A program made the translations under genes and the position numbers. This document shows positions 8,510 to 16,684 of a stretch of DNA of 64,000 bases, piece by piece; the first letter of the stretch is position 1, and every line of letters begins with the position of its first letter. Origin of the DNA: Gammaproteobacteria bacterium (lineage in GTDB: Bacteria; Pseudomonadota; Gammaproteobacteria; Steroidobacterales; Foliamicaceae); assembly GCA_009838035.1 (NCBI GenBank), contig VXSK01000002.1, forward strand, positions 186,001-250,000, written 5' to 3'. Under the pieces are notes generated by a model. It worked only from the letters and a program-made list of their open reading frames with translations, was not told the origin of the DNA and made no database searches.

Positions 8510-9076
8510 GTGACCCGCAAGCCAGGCGTCAGGGAGGAACTGCTCAGGTTCTGGTTCGAGGAGTCCGGCCCCGAGCGGTGGTTCGCGAAAAGCGACGAGT
8601 TCGACGAGACGATACGCGAGCGTTTCCTCGCGGACTACGAGGCCGCCGCGCGAGGCGACTACGATGACTGGCGGAGCAGCGGGGCCGGCTGCGTAGCCCT
8701 TTGCGTGCTGCTGGATCAGTTCCCCCGCAACCTGTTTCGCGACGATGCGCGGTCGTTCGCAACCGACGCCAGGGCGCTGGGAATCGCCCGACACGCGGTT
8801 GATTCAGGTCTCGACATGGCGGAGAACATGAGCAGGGACATGCGAAAGTTCCTCTACCTTCCCTTCGAGCACAGCGAGGACCTCGACGACCAGCGGTTTT
8901 GCATGAAGCTCATGGCCGAACGCCTGGATCCCGTCGGAGAGGACCTGGACTGGGCGCGCAAGCACCTCGTCATCATCGAACGCTTCGGCCGTTTCCCGCA
9001 CCGCAATGAAGCGCTGGGCCGTGAATCCACTCCCGAAGAACTGGAATTCCTGAAGGAACCCGACTCCAGCTTCTAG
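8510..9076 (+). CDS. DUF924 family protein
   Basis: A 188-residue conserved protein. Motifs typical of DUF924 are LRFWFEES-PERWF, a helical middle with VALCVLLDQFPRNLFRDDARSFATD, LYLPFEHSEDL, and the end ERFGRFPHRNEALGRESTPEELEFL. Biochemical function is unknown; the fold is predicted all-helical, TPR-like. GTG at 8510 is the only sensible start, 13 bases after the reductase stop, so it probably belongs to the same transcript. Its stop codon shares four bases (CTAG) with the stop of the convergent DUF1826 gene. Confidence 0.88.
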   Translation: MTRKPGVREELLRFWFEESGPERWFAKSDEFDETIRERFLADYEAAARGDYDDWRSSGAGCVALCVLLDQFPRNLFRDDARSFATDARALGIARHAVDSGLDMAENMSRDMRKFLYLPFEHSEDLDDQRFCMKLMAERLDPVGEDLDWARKHLVIIERFGRFPHRNEALGRESTPEELEFLKEPDSSF

Positions 9077-9774
9077 TGCTGACGCGATTCTCGCAACTGG
9101 TCCGTAAAGTCCAGGGTCAGCAACAAGCGACGCGCGCCAGCGTTTAACTGTGGAGAGCGATGGACCAGGCCTGCCTCTTCATTGCCTGCCCAACCCTCTC
9201 CCTTTAGCAGGGCAACATCCCCTTGCCGAATTTGCTGAATATCATCGGCATGGGAGAACAAACCGGATTGCTCATCTGACTTCCCTTGATTACCGGCCCC
9301 CAGCTTGCCTCGGTCAACCCGGTCATGGGCAAGCCATTGAGTGGCCCGTCCCTGGTAGGTCGTAACCAATCGGCAAGGCACCCAATCTACATGAAATCGA
9401 GGGCACATGGCATGACCGAGTGCAGTCAGTCTCAGCCCGATGCATTTGAGATCGAACAAGAAACAGAACATTTCGGCCAGCTCGGCGATGTCTGCGGCCA
9501 GGGCAACCGGCTCTGCCTTGTTGCCGAGTGACTTGATGAGGATTTCGTAAGCATTCTTTGGACTCACCGTACGCGAAATTTGTAGATGTGGTCTTTCAAG
9601 CAAGAGATGCTCGGCGGCATTTGATAACACCTCGGGGAGCGTGCGTTGCCAGACGGAGATATTGACCTCCTCCCGATAAATATCGGCAAGCACGTCGAGT
9701 TGATCCCCGACAACGGCTTGTCGGCATTTAATCTCGGGGAAAGCTACATTCAATGCAGGGGCCAATGCAGTCAT
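9073..9774 (-). CDS. DUF1826 protein, zinc-limitation module
   Basis: A 233-residue protein with the pattern of DUF1826: CPRFHVDWVPCRLVTTYQG in the centre and a C-terminal half GDVALLKGEGWxxxEExGLVHRSPQL followed by RRLLLTLD. The spaced His/Asp residues (HxD, then a later His) look like a metal site of a cupin- or dioxygenase-like fold. DUF1826 genes are commonly next to COG0523 GTPases in Zur-regulated operons, and here it overlaps the GTPase gene by four bases. The role is presumably in surviving zinc shortage; the activity is unknown. Base composition is visibly more AT-rich than in the flanking genes. Confidence 0.85.
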   Translation of the reverse strand: MTALAPALNVAFPEIKCRQAVVGDQLDVLADIYREEVNISVWQRTLPEVLSNAAEHLLLERPHLQISRTVSPKNAYEILIKSLGNKAEPVALAADIAELAEMFCFLFDLKCIGLRLTALGHAMCPRFHVDWVPCRLVTTYQGRATQWLAHDRVDRGKLGAGNQGKSDEQSGLFSHADDIQQIRQGDVALLKGEGWAGNEEAGLVHRSPQLNAGARRLLLTLDFTDQLRESRQH

Positions 9775-10976
9775 TCCTGTCTCCAGGCCGGAAAGGGATC
9801 ATTCAGGGTCAACCAGTACTCTTTGCCCCTTAGGAGTTCCTCTTGTGTCAACAGGCATTGATCTAGAGTGTCCGTCATTGCCTTCTGATCAAGTCCCTGC
9901 CCGATGAAGACGAGTTCCTGGCGCATGTCACCGAAAGGCTCTTCCCACGATTTGAAAATGTTTTCAAGACTTTCTTCATCCTCAGGCCAACTGTCCCGAG
10001 GCACTGCATGCCAGAACATGCCTGCAAAGCCATATCGGGCAATTCCACCGGCCTGACTCCACTCCCACGCGAATTCCGGACGCGTCGCGAGCCAGAAATA
10101 GCCTTTTGATCGAATCAGTTTGCCGAACTTCTCCGTATTGTGGAAAAACTCATGGACTCGCTCAGGATGAAACGGCCGGCGTGCAACATAGCTAAAGCTA
10201 CCGATGCCGTATTCTTCCGTTTCGGGAACGTGTTTACCGCGCATTTCCTTGAGCCAGCCTGGGGCTCGCTGCGCGCGCTCAAAGTCAAACAGCCTTGTGT
10301 TCAGCACATCATCAGTGGAAACCTGACCTTGCGAGATAGGGATAATGCGCGCCTTTGTATTCAAAGATCTGAGGATCGCGGCCAATCTATCGATCTCGGC
10401 TTGTTCAACCAGATCCGTCTTGCTGATCAGCAGCACATCGGCAAACTCGACTTGATCGATCAGCAAGTCGGCAACGCTGCGCTCATCTTCCTCCCCCAAG
10501 GATTCTCCGGTTTCCTGTACGTCCTTTGCTTCGTCGTAGTCTCTGAGAAAATTGACTGCATCTACCACTGTCACCATGGTGTCCAGAGTCGCCACATCGG
10601 ATAGCGAAACTCCATCTTCATCGGCGAAAGTGAAGGTTTCGGCGACTGGCAAGGGTTCGGAGATTCCGGTCGATTCAATAACCAGGTAATCAAATCGGCC
10701 CTCCCTTGCCAGTTTGTTCACTTCGAGCAGCAGATCTTCCCGCAAAGTGCAGCAAATACAACCATTGCTCATCTCCACGAGCTTTTCTTCCTGATGTGAC
10801 AGCGACACCCCTTGCTGAACCAGTGAAGCATCGATGTTTATCTCGCTCATGTCGTTCACGATAACCGCGACCTTTTTACCTACTCGATTATTGAGAATAT
10901 GGCTAAGCACCGTCGTCTTTCCTGCGCCCAGGAAACCCGAAAGCACGGTCACCGGCAAGCTTGTTTGTTGATTCAT
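9771..10976 (-). CDS. COG0523 (CobW/ZigA-type) metal-handling GTPase
   Basis: A 401-residue G3E-family GTPase. The Walker A motif is GFLGAGKTT (K20). The family's metal-binding CxCC is GCICCTLRED (C73, C75, C76), and an IESTGISEP segment and SKTDL for guanine recognition are present. A C-terminal CobW domain contains RRPFHPERVHEFF. There is no extended His-rich tail. Linkage to DUF1826 and a Zur-like box upstream points to the ZigA-type zinc chaperone subgroup rather than cobalamin synthesis. ATG 10976 begins the canonical N-terminus (LPVTVLSGFLGAGK). Composition is lower GC than neighbours, which suggests acquisition by transfer. Confidence 0.92.
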   Translation of the reverse strand: MNQQTSLPVTVLSGFLGAGKTTVLSHILNNRVGKKVAVIVNDMSEINIDASLVQQGVSLSHQEEKLVEMSNGCICCTLREDLLLEVNKLAREGRFDYLVIESTGISEPLPVAETFTFADEDGVSLSDVATLDTMVTVVDAVNFLRDYDEAKDVQETGESLGEEDERSVADLLIDQVEFADVLLISKTDLVEQAEIDRLAAILRSLNTKARIIPISQGQVSTDDVLNTRLFDFERAQRAPGWLKEMRGKHVPETEEYGIGSFSYVARRPFHPERVHEFFHNTEKFGKLIRSKGYFWLATRPEFAWEWSQAGGIARYGFAGMFWHAVPRDSWPEDEESLENIFKSWEEPFGDMRQELVFIGQGLDQKAMTDTLDQCLLTQEELLRGKEYWLTLNDPFPAWRQE

Positions 10977-11051
10977 CTACACCCCTGTGGATCACTACGG
11001 CGCATTGCTGCTTGTGCCGGGAGTGCAAGTCTTGCCAATACCCCGGCGAAT

Positions 11052-11074
11052 AGAATGTTACATTATATCAATAC
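11052..11074 (-). promoter_or_regulatory. Zur-box-like operator upstream of the GTPase gene
   Basis: Within the 23 bases at 11052-11074 the core AATGTTAcAtTATAtCAaT matches the gammaproteobacterial Zur consensus (two inverted half-sites around GTTATA-N-TATAAC) at most informative positions by eye, 16 of 22. It lies about 76 bases ahead of the GTPase start, in an AT-rich pocket (11051-11130). Binding is inferred. Confidence 0.5.
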
Positions 11075-11219
11075 TGTCCCGTAAGTGTCTTATTGGGTTT
11101 ATATAAGATATTGTTTTGAATGGACAAATATGGGAAATGCCAAGGGCGTAGACCTGCACGCCCGGCCGTGTCCGATCGTTCGCGTGCCTGGACCTGGTCC
11201 AGCGCACCAATTGCCCGAG

Positions 11220-11786
11220 TCAGTTACCGCCTTTCGTGGGGAATGGGCAGCTTTTTTCTTTTTCCACCAGGTCGAAAGTGAACAGCATCTTGGCCATGCC
11301 GGTCAGCACCGCCATGACCATGCCCAGTTCCATGATTTCGGCCGGGCTGAAGTGCCGCTTCAGGCGCTCATGCAGGGCTTCGTCCAGCGAGCCGCCGGGG
11401 TTGGTGAGCACCATCTGGTCGGCCAGAGCGAGAGCGGCCCGCTCGCGTTCGGAGAACGGGCCGCTTTCGTATTCGTCTAGCCGGTCAATCTGCTCCTGCT
11501 TGACCCCCGCCGCGAGCGCGTCCGGGCGGTTGCCCTGGTTGCAGAAGCGGCAGCCGTGGGTGGTCGACAGGCGCAGGCGCGCCAGTTCCTTGATGACCCG
11601 CTCCACGCGGCCGCCGTTGAACAGGCGCTCGTAGAACTCGCCGTACCAGTCGTACAGCTCCGGCGCATGCGCCATGATCTCGAACCACGTGGCGTCGCCA
11701 CGAAGTGCCATCGAGCGCTCCCATCCCTGCCGGATGCGCTCCGGCATGGCCTCCGGGGCGACGCGCGGAAGCTGCGGCTGCGGCAT
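11220..11786 (-). CDS. Carboxymuconolactone decarboxylase (AhpD-like) family protein
   Basis: A 188-residue all-helical protein of the CMD/AhpD superfamily. The hallmark is the redox pair in TTHGCRFCNQGNR (C79 and C82), as in AhpD and related alkylhydroperoxidase proteins. The rest follows the family: KELARLRLSTTHGC before the motif, ERERAALALADQMV, and SPAEIMELGMVMAVLTGMAKML after it. Probable role in peroxide or thiol redox chemistry; the true substrate is unknown. ATG 11786 is three bases from the stop of the upstream membrane-protein gene, so the two probably share a transcript. In the 240 bases between this gene and the GTPase start I see only the Zur-like box and an AT-rich stretch. Confidence 0.88.
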   Translation of the reverse strand: MPQPQLPRVAPEAMPERIRQGWERSMALRGDATWFEIMAHAPELYDWYGEFYERLFNGGRVERVIKELARLRLSTTHGCRFCNQGNRPDALAAGVKQEQIDRLDEYESGPFSERERAALALADQMVLTNPGGSLDEALHERLKRHFSPAEIMELGMVMAVLTGMAKMLFTFDLVEKEKSCPFPTKGGN

Positions 11787-11789
11787 TCG

Positions 11790-12542
11790 CTACCCGAGCA
11801 GGGGAGCCACAAACGCCTGGGCGCTGTGAATCAGGTTGCCCATGGTCGCGGCCGCTTCCGGCGCTCCGGGTTTGAAGATTCCGAGGAAGGCTTCAACTAT
11901 CAGACCGGCCCAGATCATGAACACCCAGGGGCGCACGCGATGGATACTGCTGCGCAAGGCGTGGTCCTGCTCCTCGGTAATCGAGCCCTGACTCAGCGCC
12001 CGTATGCCGGCGATAAACCCGGGAAGGAAGATGCGGATCATGACGCCGCACAGGACCATGAACGCAAAGACGATCAACTTCGGTGCGAGCCACGGCGCGT
12101 TGTCCAGCCGTCCGGTGGAAACCGACCACCATACGGAAACCACGATCGCGGCGATCAGGAACCAGCGGAACCACAGGTCCAGTTTGGTCAGCGTCGGCAT
12201 GAAACTGGCGTTGTGCTTGAAGTGCATGACCAGCAGCACCGTGAACCACACCGGGCCCAGCACGACGATCATTGCATACTGCCACGGGGGATGAGACACC
12301 CCTACGTATTCCGAAAGAATGCCTCCCACGGTGAGCATCATGCTCAGGCACAGGCGCGGCAACAGGTCAATCCACATCATGATGCGCGAAGCCATGAACC
12401 GTTGGTCCGGGCTATACGAGCGATTGAGGATCATTCGGGTGGAATAAAACACGCCGATGTCGCCCCCCAGCCAGTAGGCAAACAGCACCAGGTGAAGAAT
12501 CAGCCAGATAGTGTGGCCGAGATCGCCTTCAGCTCCAGTCAT
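11790..12542 (-). CDS. Multi-pass membrane protein with HLVLFxYWLGxDxGV motif (paralogue A)
   Basis: A 250-residue predicted inner-membrane protein with about six hydrophobic segments. I chose ATG 12542 over 12548 because GGAGGGG lies seven bases before the former but only one before the latter. Near the N-terminus it has LHLVLFAYWLGGDIGV, then MMWIDLLPRLCLSMML and a PPWQYAMIVVLGPVWF segment. The same motifs at the same spacing occur in the 221-residue protein at 41888-42553, so the two are paralogues. Conserved His and Asp residues within membrane segments hint at cofactor binding, such as haem (inference). Function is unknown. It is divergent from etfB and adjacent to an AhpD-like gene. Confidence 0.8.
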   Translation of the reverse strand: MTGAEGDLGHTIWLILHLVLFAYWLGGDIGVFYSTRMILNRSYSPDQRFMASRIMMWIDLLPRLCLSMMLTVGGILSEYVGVSHPPWQYAMIVVLGPVWFTVLLVMHFKHNASFMPTLTKLDLWFRWFLIAAIVVSVWWSVSTGRLDNAPWLAPKLIVFAFMVLCGVMIRIFLPGFIAGIRALSQGSITEEQDHALRSSIHRVRPWVFMIWAGLIVEAFLGIFKPGAPEAAATMGNLIHSAQAFVAPLLG

Positions 12543-12604
12543 AAACATTCCCCTCCGTTAATCCGGCGCATAGTGTAGCGTTCATTTGCACCAGTACCTA
12601 GCTG

Positions 12605-12632
12605 TTGCCGCGCGCCGCGGGCGGGGTAGAAT
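12605..12632 (+). promoter_or_regulatory. Sigma70-type promoter for etfBA
   Basis: TTGCCG at 12605-12610, a 16-bp spacer, and TAGAAT at 12627-12632, 38 bases upstream of the etfB ATG. Assigned by eye. Confidence 0.5.
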
Positions 12633-12670
12633 TCGCCGTTCCGTAACGGCAGCAGAGTTTCCGCGGAAGA

Positions 12671-13423
12671 ATGCGCAAGATACTGGTTACGCTCAAGCGC
12701 GTGGTGGACTACAACGTTCGTGTGCGGGTAAAGCCCGACGGCAGCGGCGTGGCCATCGAGGGCCTGAAAATGAGCGTCAACCCGTTCGACGAGATTGCGC
12801 TTGAGGAAGCCCTGCGCATGCGCGAGCGCGGCGAGGCCGGCGAAATCCTGGCCGTGACGATAGGCGGCGACGAGTGTCAGCAGCAGCTTCGCACGGGGCT
12901 GGCGATGGGCGCCGACCGGGCCCTGCTGGTCAAGTGCGAAGGCGAGGTGGAGCCGCTGGCGGCAGCCGGCATCCTGCTGGAAGTGATCCGGCGCGAGGAG
13001 CCGGACATCGTCATCATGGGCAAGCAGGCCATCGACGACGACTGCAACCAGACCGGACAGATGCTGGCGACGCTGTGGGGGCGGCCGCAGGCCACGTTCG
13101 CATCCGAGGTAAAGCTGAACGGCGACACGGCCCGGGTTACCCGTGAAGTGGACGCCGGACTGGAAACCCTGGAAGTCCGGTTGCCGGCGGTTATCACCAC
13201 CGACCTGCGACTGAACGAGCCCCGCTACATCAAGCTGCCGGACATCATGAAGGCCCGGCGCAAGCCGCTTGAAACGCTGGAGGCCGACGACATGGGACTT
13301 ACCGCGCCGCCGGCGCTGAAGGCACTTGCGTACGAGCCGCCGGAGCAGCGACAAAAGGGCGTTGTGGTTGAAGACGTGCCGGCGCTGATGGGCATGCTGC
13401 GCGAACGCGGATTCTTGAATTGA
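12671..13423 (+). CDS. etfB: Electron transfer flavoprotein, beta subunit
   Basis: A 250-residue small subunit of the FAD/AMP-binding ETF heterodimer. ETF passes electrons from acyl-CoA dehydrogenases and similar enzymes to ETF:quinone oxidoreductase. Visible family features: MRKILVTLKRVVDYNVRVRVKPDG at the N-terminus, MSVNPFDEIALEEALRMRE, IMGKQAIDDDCNQTGQMLA, and the signature LPAVITTDLRLNEPRYIKLPDIMKARRKPLE. Normal length. It is followed nine bases later by etfA, the usual arrangement. The ETF:quinone oxidoreductase gene is not in the window. Confidence 0.97.
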   Translation: MRKILVTLKRVVDYNVRVRVKPDGSGVAIEGLKMSVNPFDEIALEEALRMRERGEAGEILAVTIGGDECQQQLRTGLAMGADRALLVKCEGEVEPLAAAGILLEVIRREEPDIVIMGKQAIDDDCNQTGQMLATLWGRPQATFASEVKLNGDTARVTREVDAGLETLEVRLPAVITTDLRLNEPRYIKLPDIMKARRKPLETLEADDMGLTAPPALKALAYEPPEQRQKGVVVEDVPALMGMLRERGFLN

Positions 13424-13432
13424 GGTAGCGGT

Positions 13433-14383
13433 GTGAGCGCAGTACTCATAGTCGCCGAGCATGATGGGCAGACTCTGCACACCGGTGTCGCGAGAGTTGC
13501 AAGCTGCGGCCTGGCGATCGGCGCGGACCGCCTGGACGTGGCGGTGCTCGGCCGGGATTGCGGCGATGTGGCGCAGCAGGCCGCGCAAATTGAAGGTGTT
13601 TCCCGTGTCCTGTGCCTGGACCGGGGCGAAAACGCAAACCCGCTGGCCGCGGTCCAGGCGCCGCAGATTGCGGCGCTGGCCGGGATAGGCTACAGCCATG
13701 TGCTCGGGCCCTCCACGACCTTCGGCAAGGACCTGATGCCGCGCGTGGCAGCGCTGCTGGGCGTGCCGCAGGTCAGCGACATCATGAGCGTGGAGGGCGA
13801 GCGCCGGTTCAAGCGCCCGATCTACGCGGGCAACGCCGTTCTTACCGTGGAGGCGCCCGCCGAACACATCGTGGTCGGGACCGCGCGCCTGGCTTCCTGG
13901 CCGGCCGCCGCGGAAGGCGGCGAGGCCGCCATCGAGGAGGCGCAAACGGACGCGGAACTGCCGGATCATACGAGCTGGCTGGATCTGAAGTCGGCCGAAT
14001 CCGAACGCCCCGACCTGCAAAGCGCCAGCGTGGTCGTTTCCGGCGGACGGGCGCTGGGCAGCTCCGAGAATTTCTCGCTGCTCTACGAGCTTGCGGACCG
14101 CCTGGGGGCCGCGGTCGGCGCATCCCGCGCGGCGGTGGACGCGGGCTACGTCTCCAACGACATGCAGGTGGGGCAGACGGGCAAGATCATCGCCCCCGAT
14201 CTGTATTTCGCGATCGGCATTTCCGGCGCAATACAGCACCTTACCGGAATCAAGGACGCCGGCGTCATCGTGGCGATCAACAAGGACCCGGAGGCCCCGA
14301 TCTTCGAGATCGCCGATATCGGCCTGGTGGGCGACCTGTTTGCGATCGTTCCGGAGATCCAGGCCGCAGTGGAGGGCTCCTGA
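13433..14383 (+). CDS. etfA: Electron transfer flavoprotein, alpha subunit
   Basis: A 316-residue large subunit that binds FAD with EtfB. The C-terminal FAD domain contains [40 protein letters not shown] and the ETF-alpha signature ([18 protein letters not shown], then [15 protein letters not shown]). The N-terminal domain is regular. GTG 13433 is nine bases after the etfB stop. The stop is directly followed by the GTG of the sulfurtransferase gene, so a four-gene operon continuing through the lipoprotein is likely. Confidence 0.97.
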   Translation: MSAVLIVAEHDGQTLHTGVARVASCGLAIGADRLDVAVLGRDCGDVAQQAAQIEGVSRVLCLDRGENANPLAAVQAPQIAALAGIGYSHVLGPSTTFGKDLMPRVAALLGVPQVSDIMSVEGERRFKRPIYAGNAVLTVEAPAEHIVVGTARLASWPAAAEGGEAAIEEAQTDAELPDHTSWLDLKSAESERPDLQSASVVVSGGRALGSSENFSLLYELADRLGAAVGASRAAVDAGYVSNDMQVGQTGKIIAPDLYFAIGISGAIQHLTGIKDAGVIVAINKDPEAPIFEIADIGLVGDLFAIVPEIQAAVEGS

Positions 14384-15250
14384 GTGGCCGCTCTGTTGCT
14401 GAATCCGGAAGAACTGTATTCCGCCATCGAGGCCGGCGAGGCCCGGGCGGTGGACTGCCGCTTCGACCTAATGAATCCGGACGGAGGACGCGCACTTTGG
14501 GCCGATAGCCACATCCCCGGGGCGCCGTATGCGGACCTCGACCACGATCTCGCCGGACATGCGTCGGGGGAGGGCGGGCGCCATCCGCTTCCCGAACCCG
14601 CGGAATTTGCGACCACGCTGGGTCGCTGGGGCATCAAACCCGATACATTGGTAGTGGCATACGACAACATGGGCTGTGCGATTGCCGGACGACTCTGGTG
14701 GATGATGAACTGGATGGGACACGAGCGCGCCGGGCTGCTGGATGGCGGAATCCAGGCCTGGGAAGAAGCGGGCCTTGCGCTTGAGAGCGCCGAACCCGTC
14801 ATTGAACCCACGGACTACCCGGTTGGGGGCCACTGCCGGCCGGTCGTGGGACTCGCCGGGGTGGAGCGCGCGGCGCTTGCCGGCGGCATGCACATGCTGG
14901 ACGCCCGCGACGGCGCCCGCTATCAGGGCCTCTCGGAACCGCTGGATTCACAGGCGGGCCACGTACCCGGCGCGATCAATGCCTTCTTCCGCGAGAACTT
15001 GGACGCCAGCGGACGCTTCCGGTCACCGGACGAGCTCCGCAAGCTTTACCTGGATCTCCTGGGCGGCGCCGATCCTTCCGCCGCCTGCGTCATGTGCGGT
15101 TCCGGCGTAACGGCCTGCCACGATCTGTTCGCGATGGAGCTGGCCGATCTCGGCGGCGCGGCGCTGTATCCCGGTTCCTGGAGCGAATGGTCGCAATCCG
15201 ACGATCGTCCGATAGCGCGCGGCCCGGAACCCGGAGGACCCGCCTCATGA
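14384..15250 (+). CDS. Thiosulfate/3-mercaptopyruvate sulfurtransferase (tandem rhodanese)
   Basis: A 288-residue protein with two rhodanese domains. The active C-terminal half has the loop CGSGVTAC with the catalytic Cys at 238; CGSG(V/I)TA is the form usual in mercaptopyruvate sulfurtransferases. In the inactive N-terminal half, [28 protein letters not shown] and [15 protein letters not shown] are family segments. The enzyme transfers sulfane sulfur from 3-mercaptopyruvate or thiosulfate to thiol or cyanide acceptors; specificity is an inference from the loop. GTG 14384 follows the etfA stop with no gap, and the gene's stop overlaps the next ATG. Confidence 0.92.
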   Translation: MAALLLNPEELYSAIEAGEARAVDCRFDLMNPDGGRALWADSHIPGAPYADLDHDLAGHASGEGGRHPLPEPAEFATTLGRWGIKPDTLVVAYDNMGCAIAGRLWWMMNWMGHERAGLLDGGIQAWEEAGLALESAEPVIEPTDYPVGGHCRPVVGLAGVERAALAGGMHMLDARDGARYQGLSEPLDSQAGHVPGAINAFFRENLDASGRFRSPDELRKLYLDLLGGADPSAACVMCGSGVTACHDLFAMELADLGGAALYPGSWSEWSQSDDRPIARGPEPGGPAS

Positions 15251-15834
15251 CGCTTCGGCGTGCAACATCCCGATTGACATTGCCGGCCCTGGCCGCAATT
15301 GCGGCCACACTGCTGCTGACCTCCTGCGCCACGGCGGAGGGTGAAGGGGCCTCGGCCTCGCGCCAGGGCCGAATCGCCCGCTTCCCCCACAACATGGCGA
15401 GTGGCGATTGCTTCTTCCAGAACCGCATCGACAACTTCGAGGTGCTTAACGACTCCAACCTGCTGGTCTTCGACGGCCGCAGACGCGTCTACCACGTGGA
15501 GATTTCGCCCCCGTCCATGGACCTTCGCCACGCCTACGGCATTCAGTTCCGTTCATCGACCGGCCGGGTCTGCGGCAATCCGGGCGAGCGCCTGCAGATC
15601 AGCGGCGGTTCATTCGGCTCGTTTCCGCTTTCCGTAACCGGCGTCTACCGGCTGGACGCCGTCACGCAAACGGCCGTTCGGGCGCATTTCGGCAAGGCGG
15701 TCGCCCAGCCTCCGCTGCCTGAAGATGAAGACGCGGCCGCCATCGAGGAACTGGTGACCGACCTTGAGGAAGAGGAAAATCCGGCAGGAGAAGAACCCCA
15801 GACATCATCCCCGGGCGAGGATCAGGAGAACTGA
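15247..15834 (+). CDS. DUF6491-like lipoprotein
   Basis: A 195-residue lipoprotein. ATG 15247 overlaps the sulfurtransferase stop (ATGA). The signal peptide has Arg residues, a hydrophobic core and a lipobox LLTSC with Cys 27. The mature part has GDCFFQNRIDNFEVLNDSNLLVFDGRRRVYHVEI and a later Cys in GRVCGNPGE, the arrangement of small DUF6491-type lipoproteins (CF-x-R-x-I-x-F ... Y-x-V). The C-terminal 40 residues are strongly acidic (EEEENPAGEE region) and probably disordered. Function unknown; probably attached to the outer or inner membrane facing the periplasm. Confidence 0.78.
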   Translation: MTLRRATSRLTLPALAAIAATLLLTSCATAEGEGASASRQGRIARFPHNMASGDCFFQNRIDNFEVLNDSNLLVFDGRRRVYHVEISPPSMDLRHAYGIQFRSSTGRVCGNPGERLQISGGSFGSFPLSVTGVYRLDAVTQTAVRAHFGKAVAQPPLPEDEDAAAIEELVTDLEEEENPAGEEPQTSSPGEDQEN

Positions 15835-15837
15835 GTA

Positions 15838-16146
15838 ATGGATAGCGTCATCGTGCTGTTTAACCTGAAGGAAGGCGCCGACCCGGCCGAGTACCAGGCC
15901 TGGGCGCGCAGCCGCGACCTGGTGGAAGTCAATCGGCTTCCGTCGGTGGAAAACTTCCGCGTCCTGCGCTGCGTGGGACTGCTGGGCGGGACGGATGCGC
16001 CGCCCTATCAGTACGCGGAGGTCATCGACCTCAACAGCATGGAGAAGTTCGGAGAGGACATCCAGTCGGACACGGTCGGCCAGCTGGCGGCCGAATTCGG
16101 CCAGTTCGCGGACAGTCCCATCTTCATCCACTGCCAGGACCTCTAA
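15838..16146 (+). CDS. HapK-like (REDY-like) small protein
   Basis: A 102-residue protein that looks like a dimeric alpha-beta barrel. DSVIVLFNLKEGADPAEYQAWARSRD at the N-terminus, PSVENFRVLRCVGLLGG in the middle, PPYQYAEVIDL, and a C-terminal FGQFADSPIFIHC follow the HapK/REDY-like family named after a gene in the Hahella prodigiosin cluster. Function in that family is not settled. No pigment pathway genes are present here. It begins one base beyond the lipoprotein stop region (4 bases), and the MaoC hydratase gene starts nine bases after it, so it is part of a tight plus-strand run. Confidence 0.72.
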   Translation: MDSVIVLFNLKEGADPAEYQAWARSRDLVEVNRLPSVENFRVLRCVGLLGGTDAPPYQYAEVIDLNSMEKFGEDIQSDTVGQLAAEFGQFADSPIFIHCQDL

Positions 16147-16154
16147 TCCTGCAG

Positions 16155-16658
16155 GTGGCCGAGGCAAGCCCCGAAAAGGGCCGCATCGTGCGGCGCGGCG
16201 GTGGACGGTACTACGAGGAGTTCCGCAAGGGGGACGTGTACGAGCATTCGCCGGCGCGCACGCTGACCGAGACCGACAATACCTGGTTCACGCTGCTCAC
16301 GATGAACACGCACCCGCTGCACTTCGACAAGGAATACGCGGCGAAGACCGAGTTCGGCCGGCGGCTGATCGTCAGCACGCTGACGCTGTCGGTGCTGGTG
16401 GGCATGAGTGTCTCCGACGTCAGCGAAAAGGCCATCGCCAACCTGGGCTGGGGCGACATCCGCCTGCCGAACCCCCTGTTTATCGGCGATACGCTGTACG
16501 GATCGTCCGAGGTTATTCGCAAGCGGCCTTCCAAATCGCGTCCCAACGCCGGCGTCGTCACGGTGCGCACGACCGGCCGGAACCAGCACGGCGACGCAGT
16601 CTGCGTATTCGACCGCACCGTGCTCGTGCCCAGGCGCGGCCACGGCGTTATGGATTAG
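16155..16658 (+). CDS. MaoC-like (hot-dog fold) hydratase
   Basis: A 167-residue MaoC-family dehydratase/hydratase. The catalytic loop reads TETDNTWFTLLTMNTHPLHFDKEYA, with D41 and H53/H56 in the positions of the (R)-hydratase dyad. It is followed by FGRRLIVSTLTLSVLVGMSV and a C-terminal strand with VRTTGRNQHGDAVCVFDRTVLVPRR. The family hydrates enoyl-CoA or mesaconyl-CoA type thioesters. The single-domain size and the NTHPLHFD form resemble the group near mesaconyl/beta-methylmalyl-CoA enzymes, but no partner genes of that pathway are visible. GTG 16155 is the only start near the previous stop. Confidence 0.88.
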   Translation: MAEASPEKGRIVRRGGGRYYEEFRKGDVYEHSPARTLTETDNTWFTLLTMNTHPLHFDKEYAAKTEFGRRLIVSTLTLSVLVGMSVSDVSEKAIANLGWGDIRLPNPLFIGDTLYGSSEVIRKRPSKSRPNAGVVTVRTTGRNQHGDAVCVFDRTVLVPRRGHGVMD

Positions 16659-16684
16659 CAAACCACACACCGGGAGGGGTCCCA

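Noticed and set aside
10323..10976. Calling the COG0523 gene cobW of cobalamin synthesis
   Set aside because: No cobalamin genes are nearby; DUF1826 linkage and the Zur-like box favour zinc metabolism.
11085..11480. Plus-strand frame beginning in the AT-rich pocket by the Zur-like box
   Set aside because: Most of it is antisense to the AhpD-like gene, and its codon pattern does not look coding.
12539..14239. A 566-codon open frame antisense to etfB-etfA
   Set aside because: It is the GC-rich shadow of two certain genes; its translation has no domain, signal or ribosome site.
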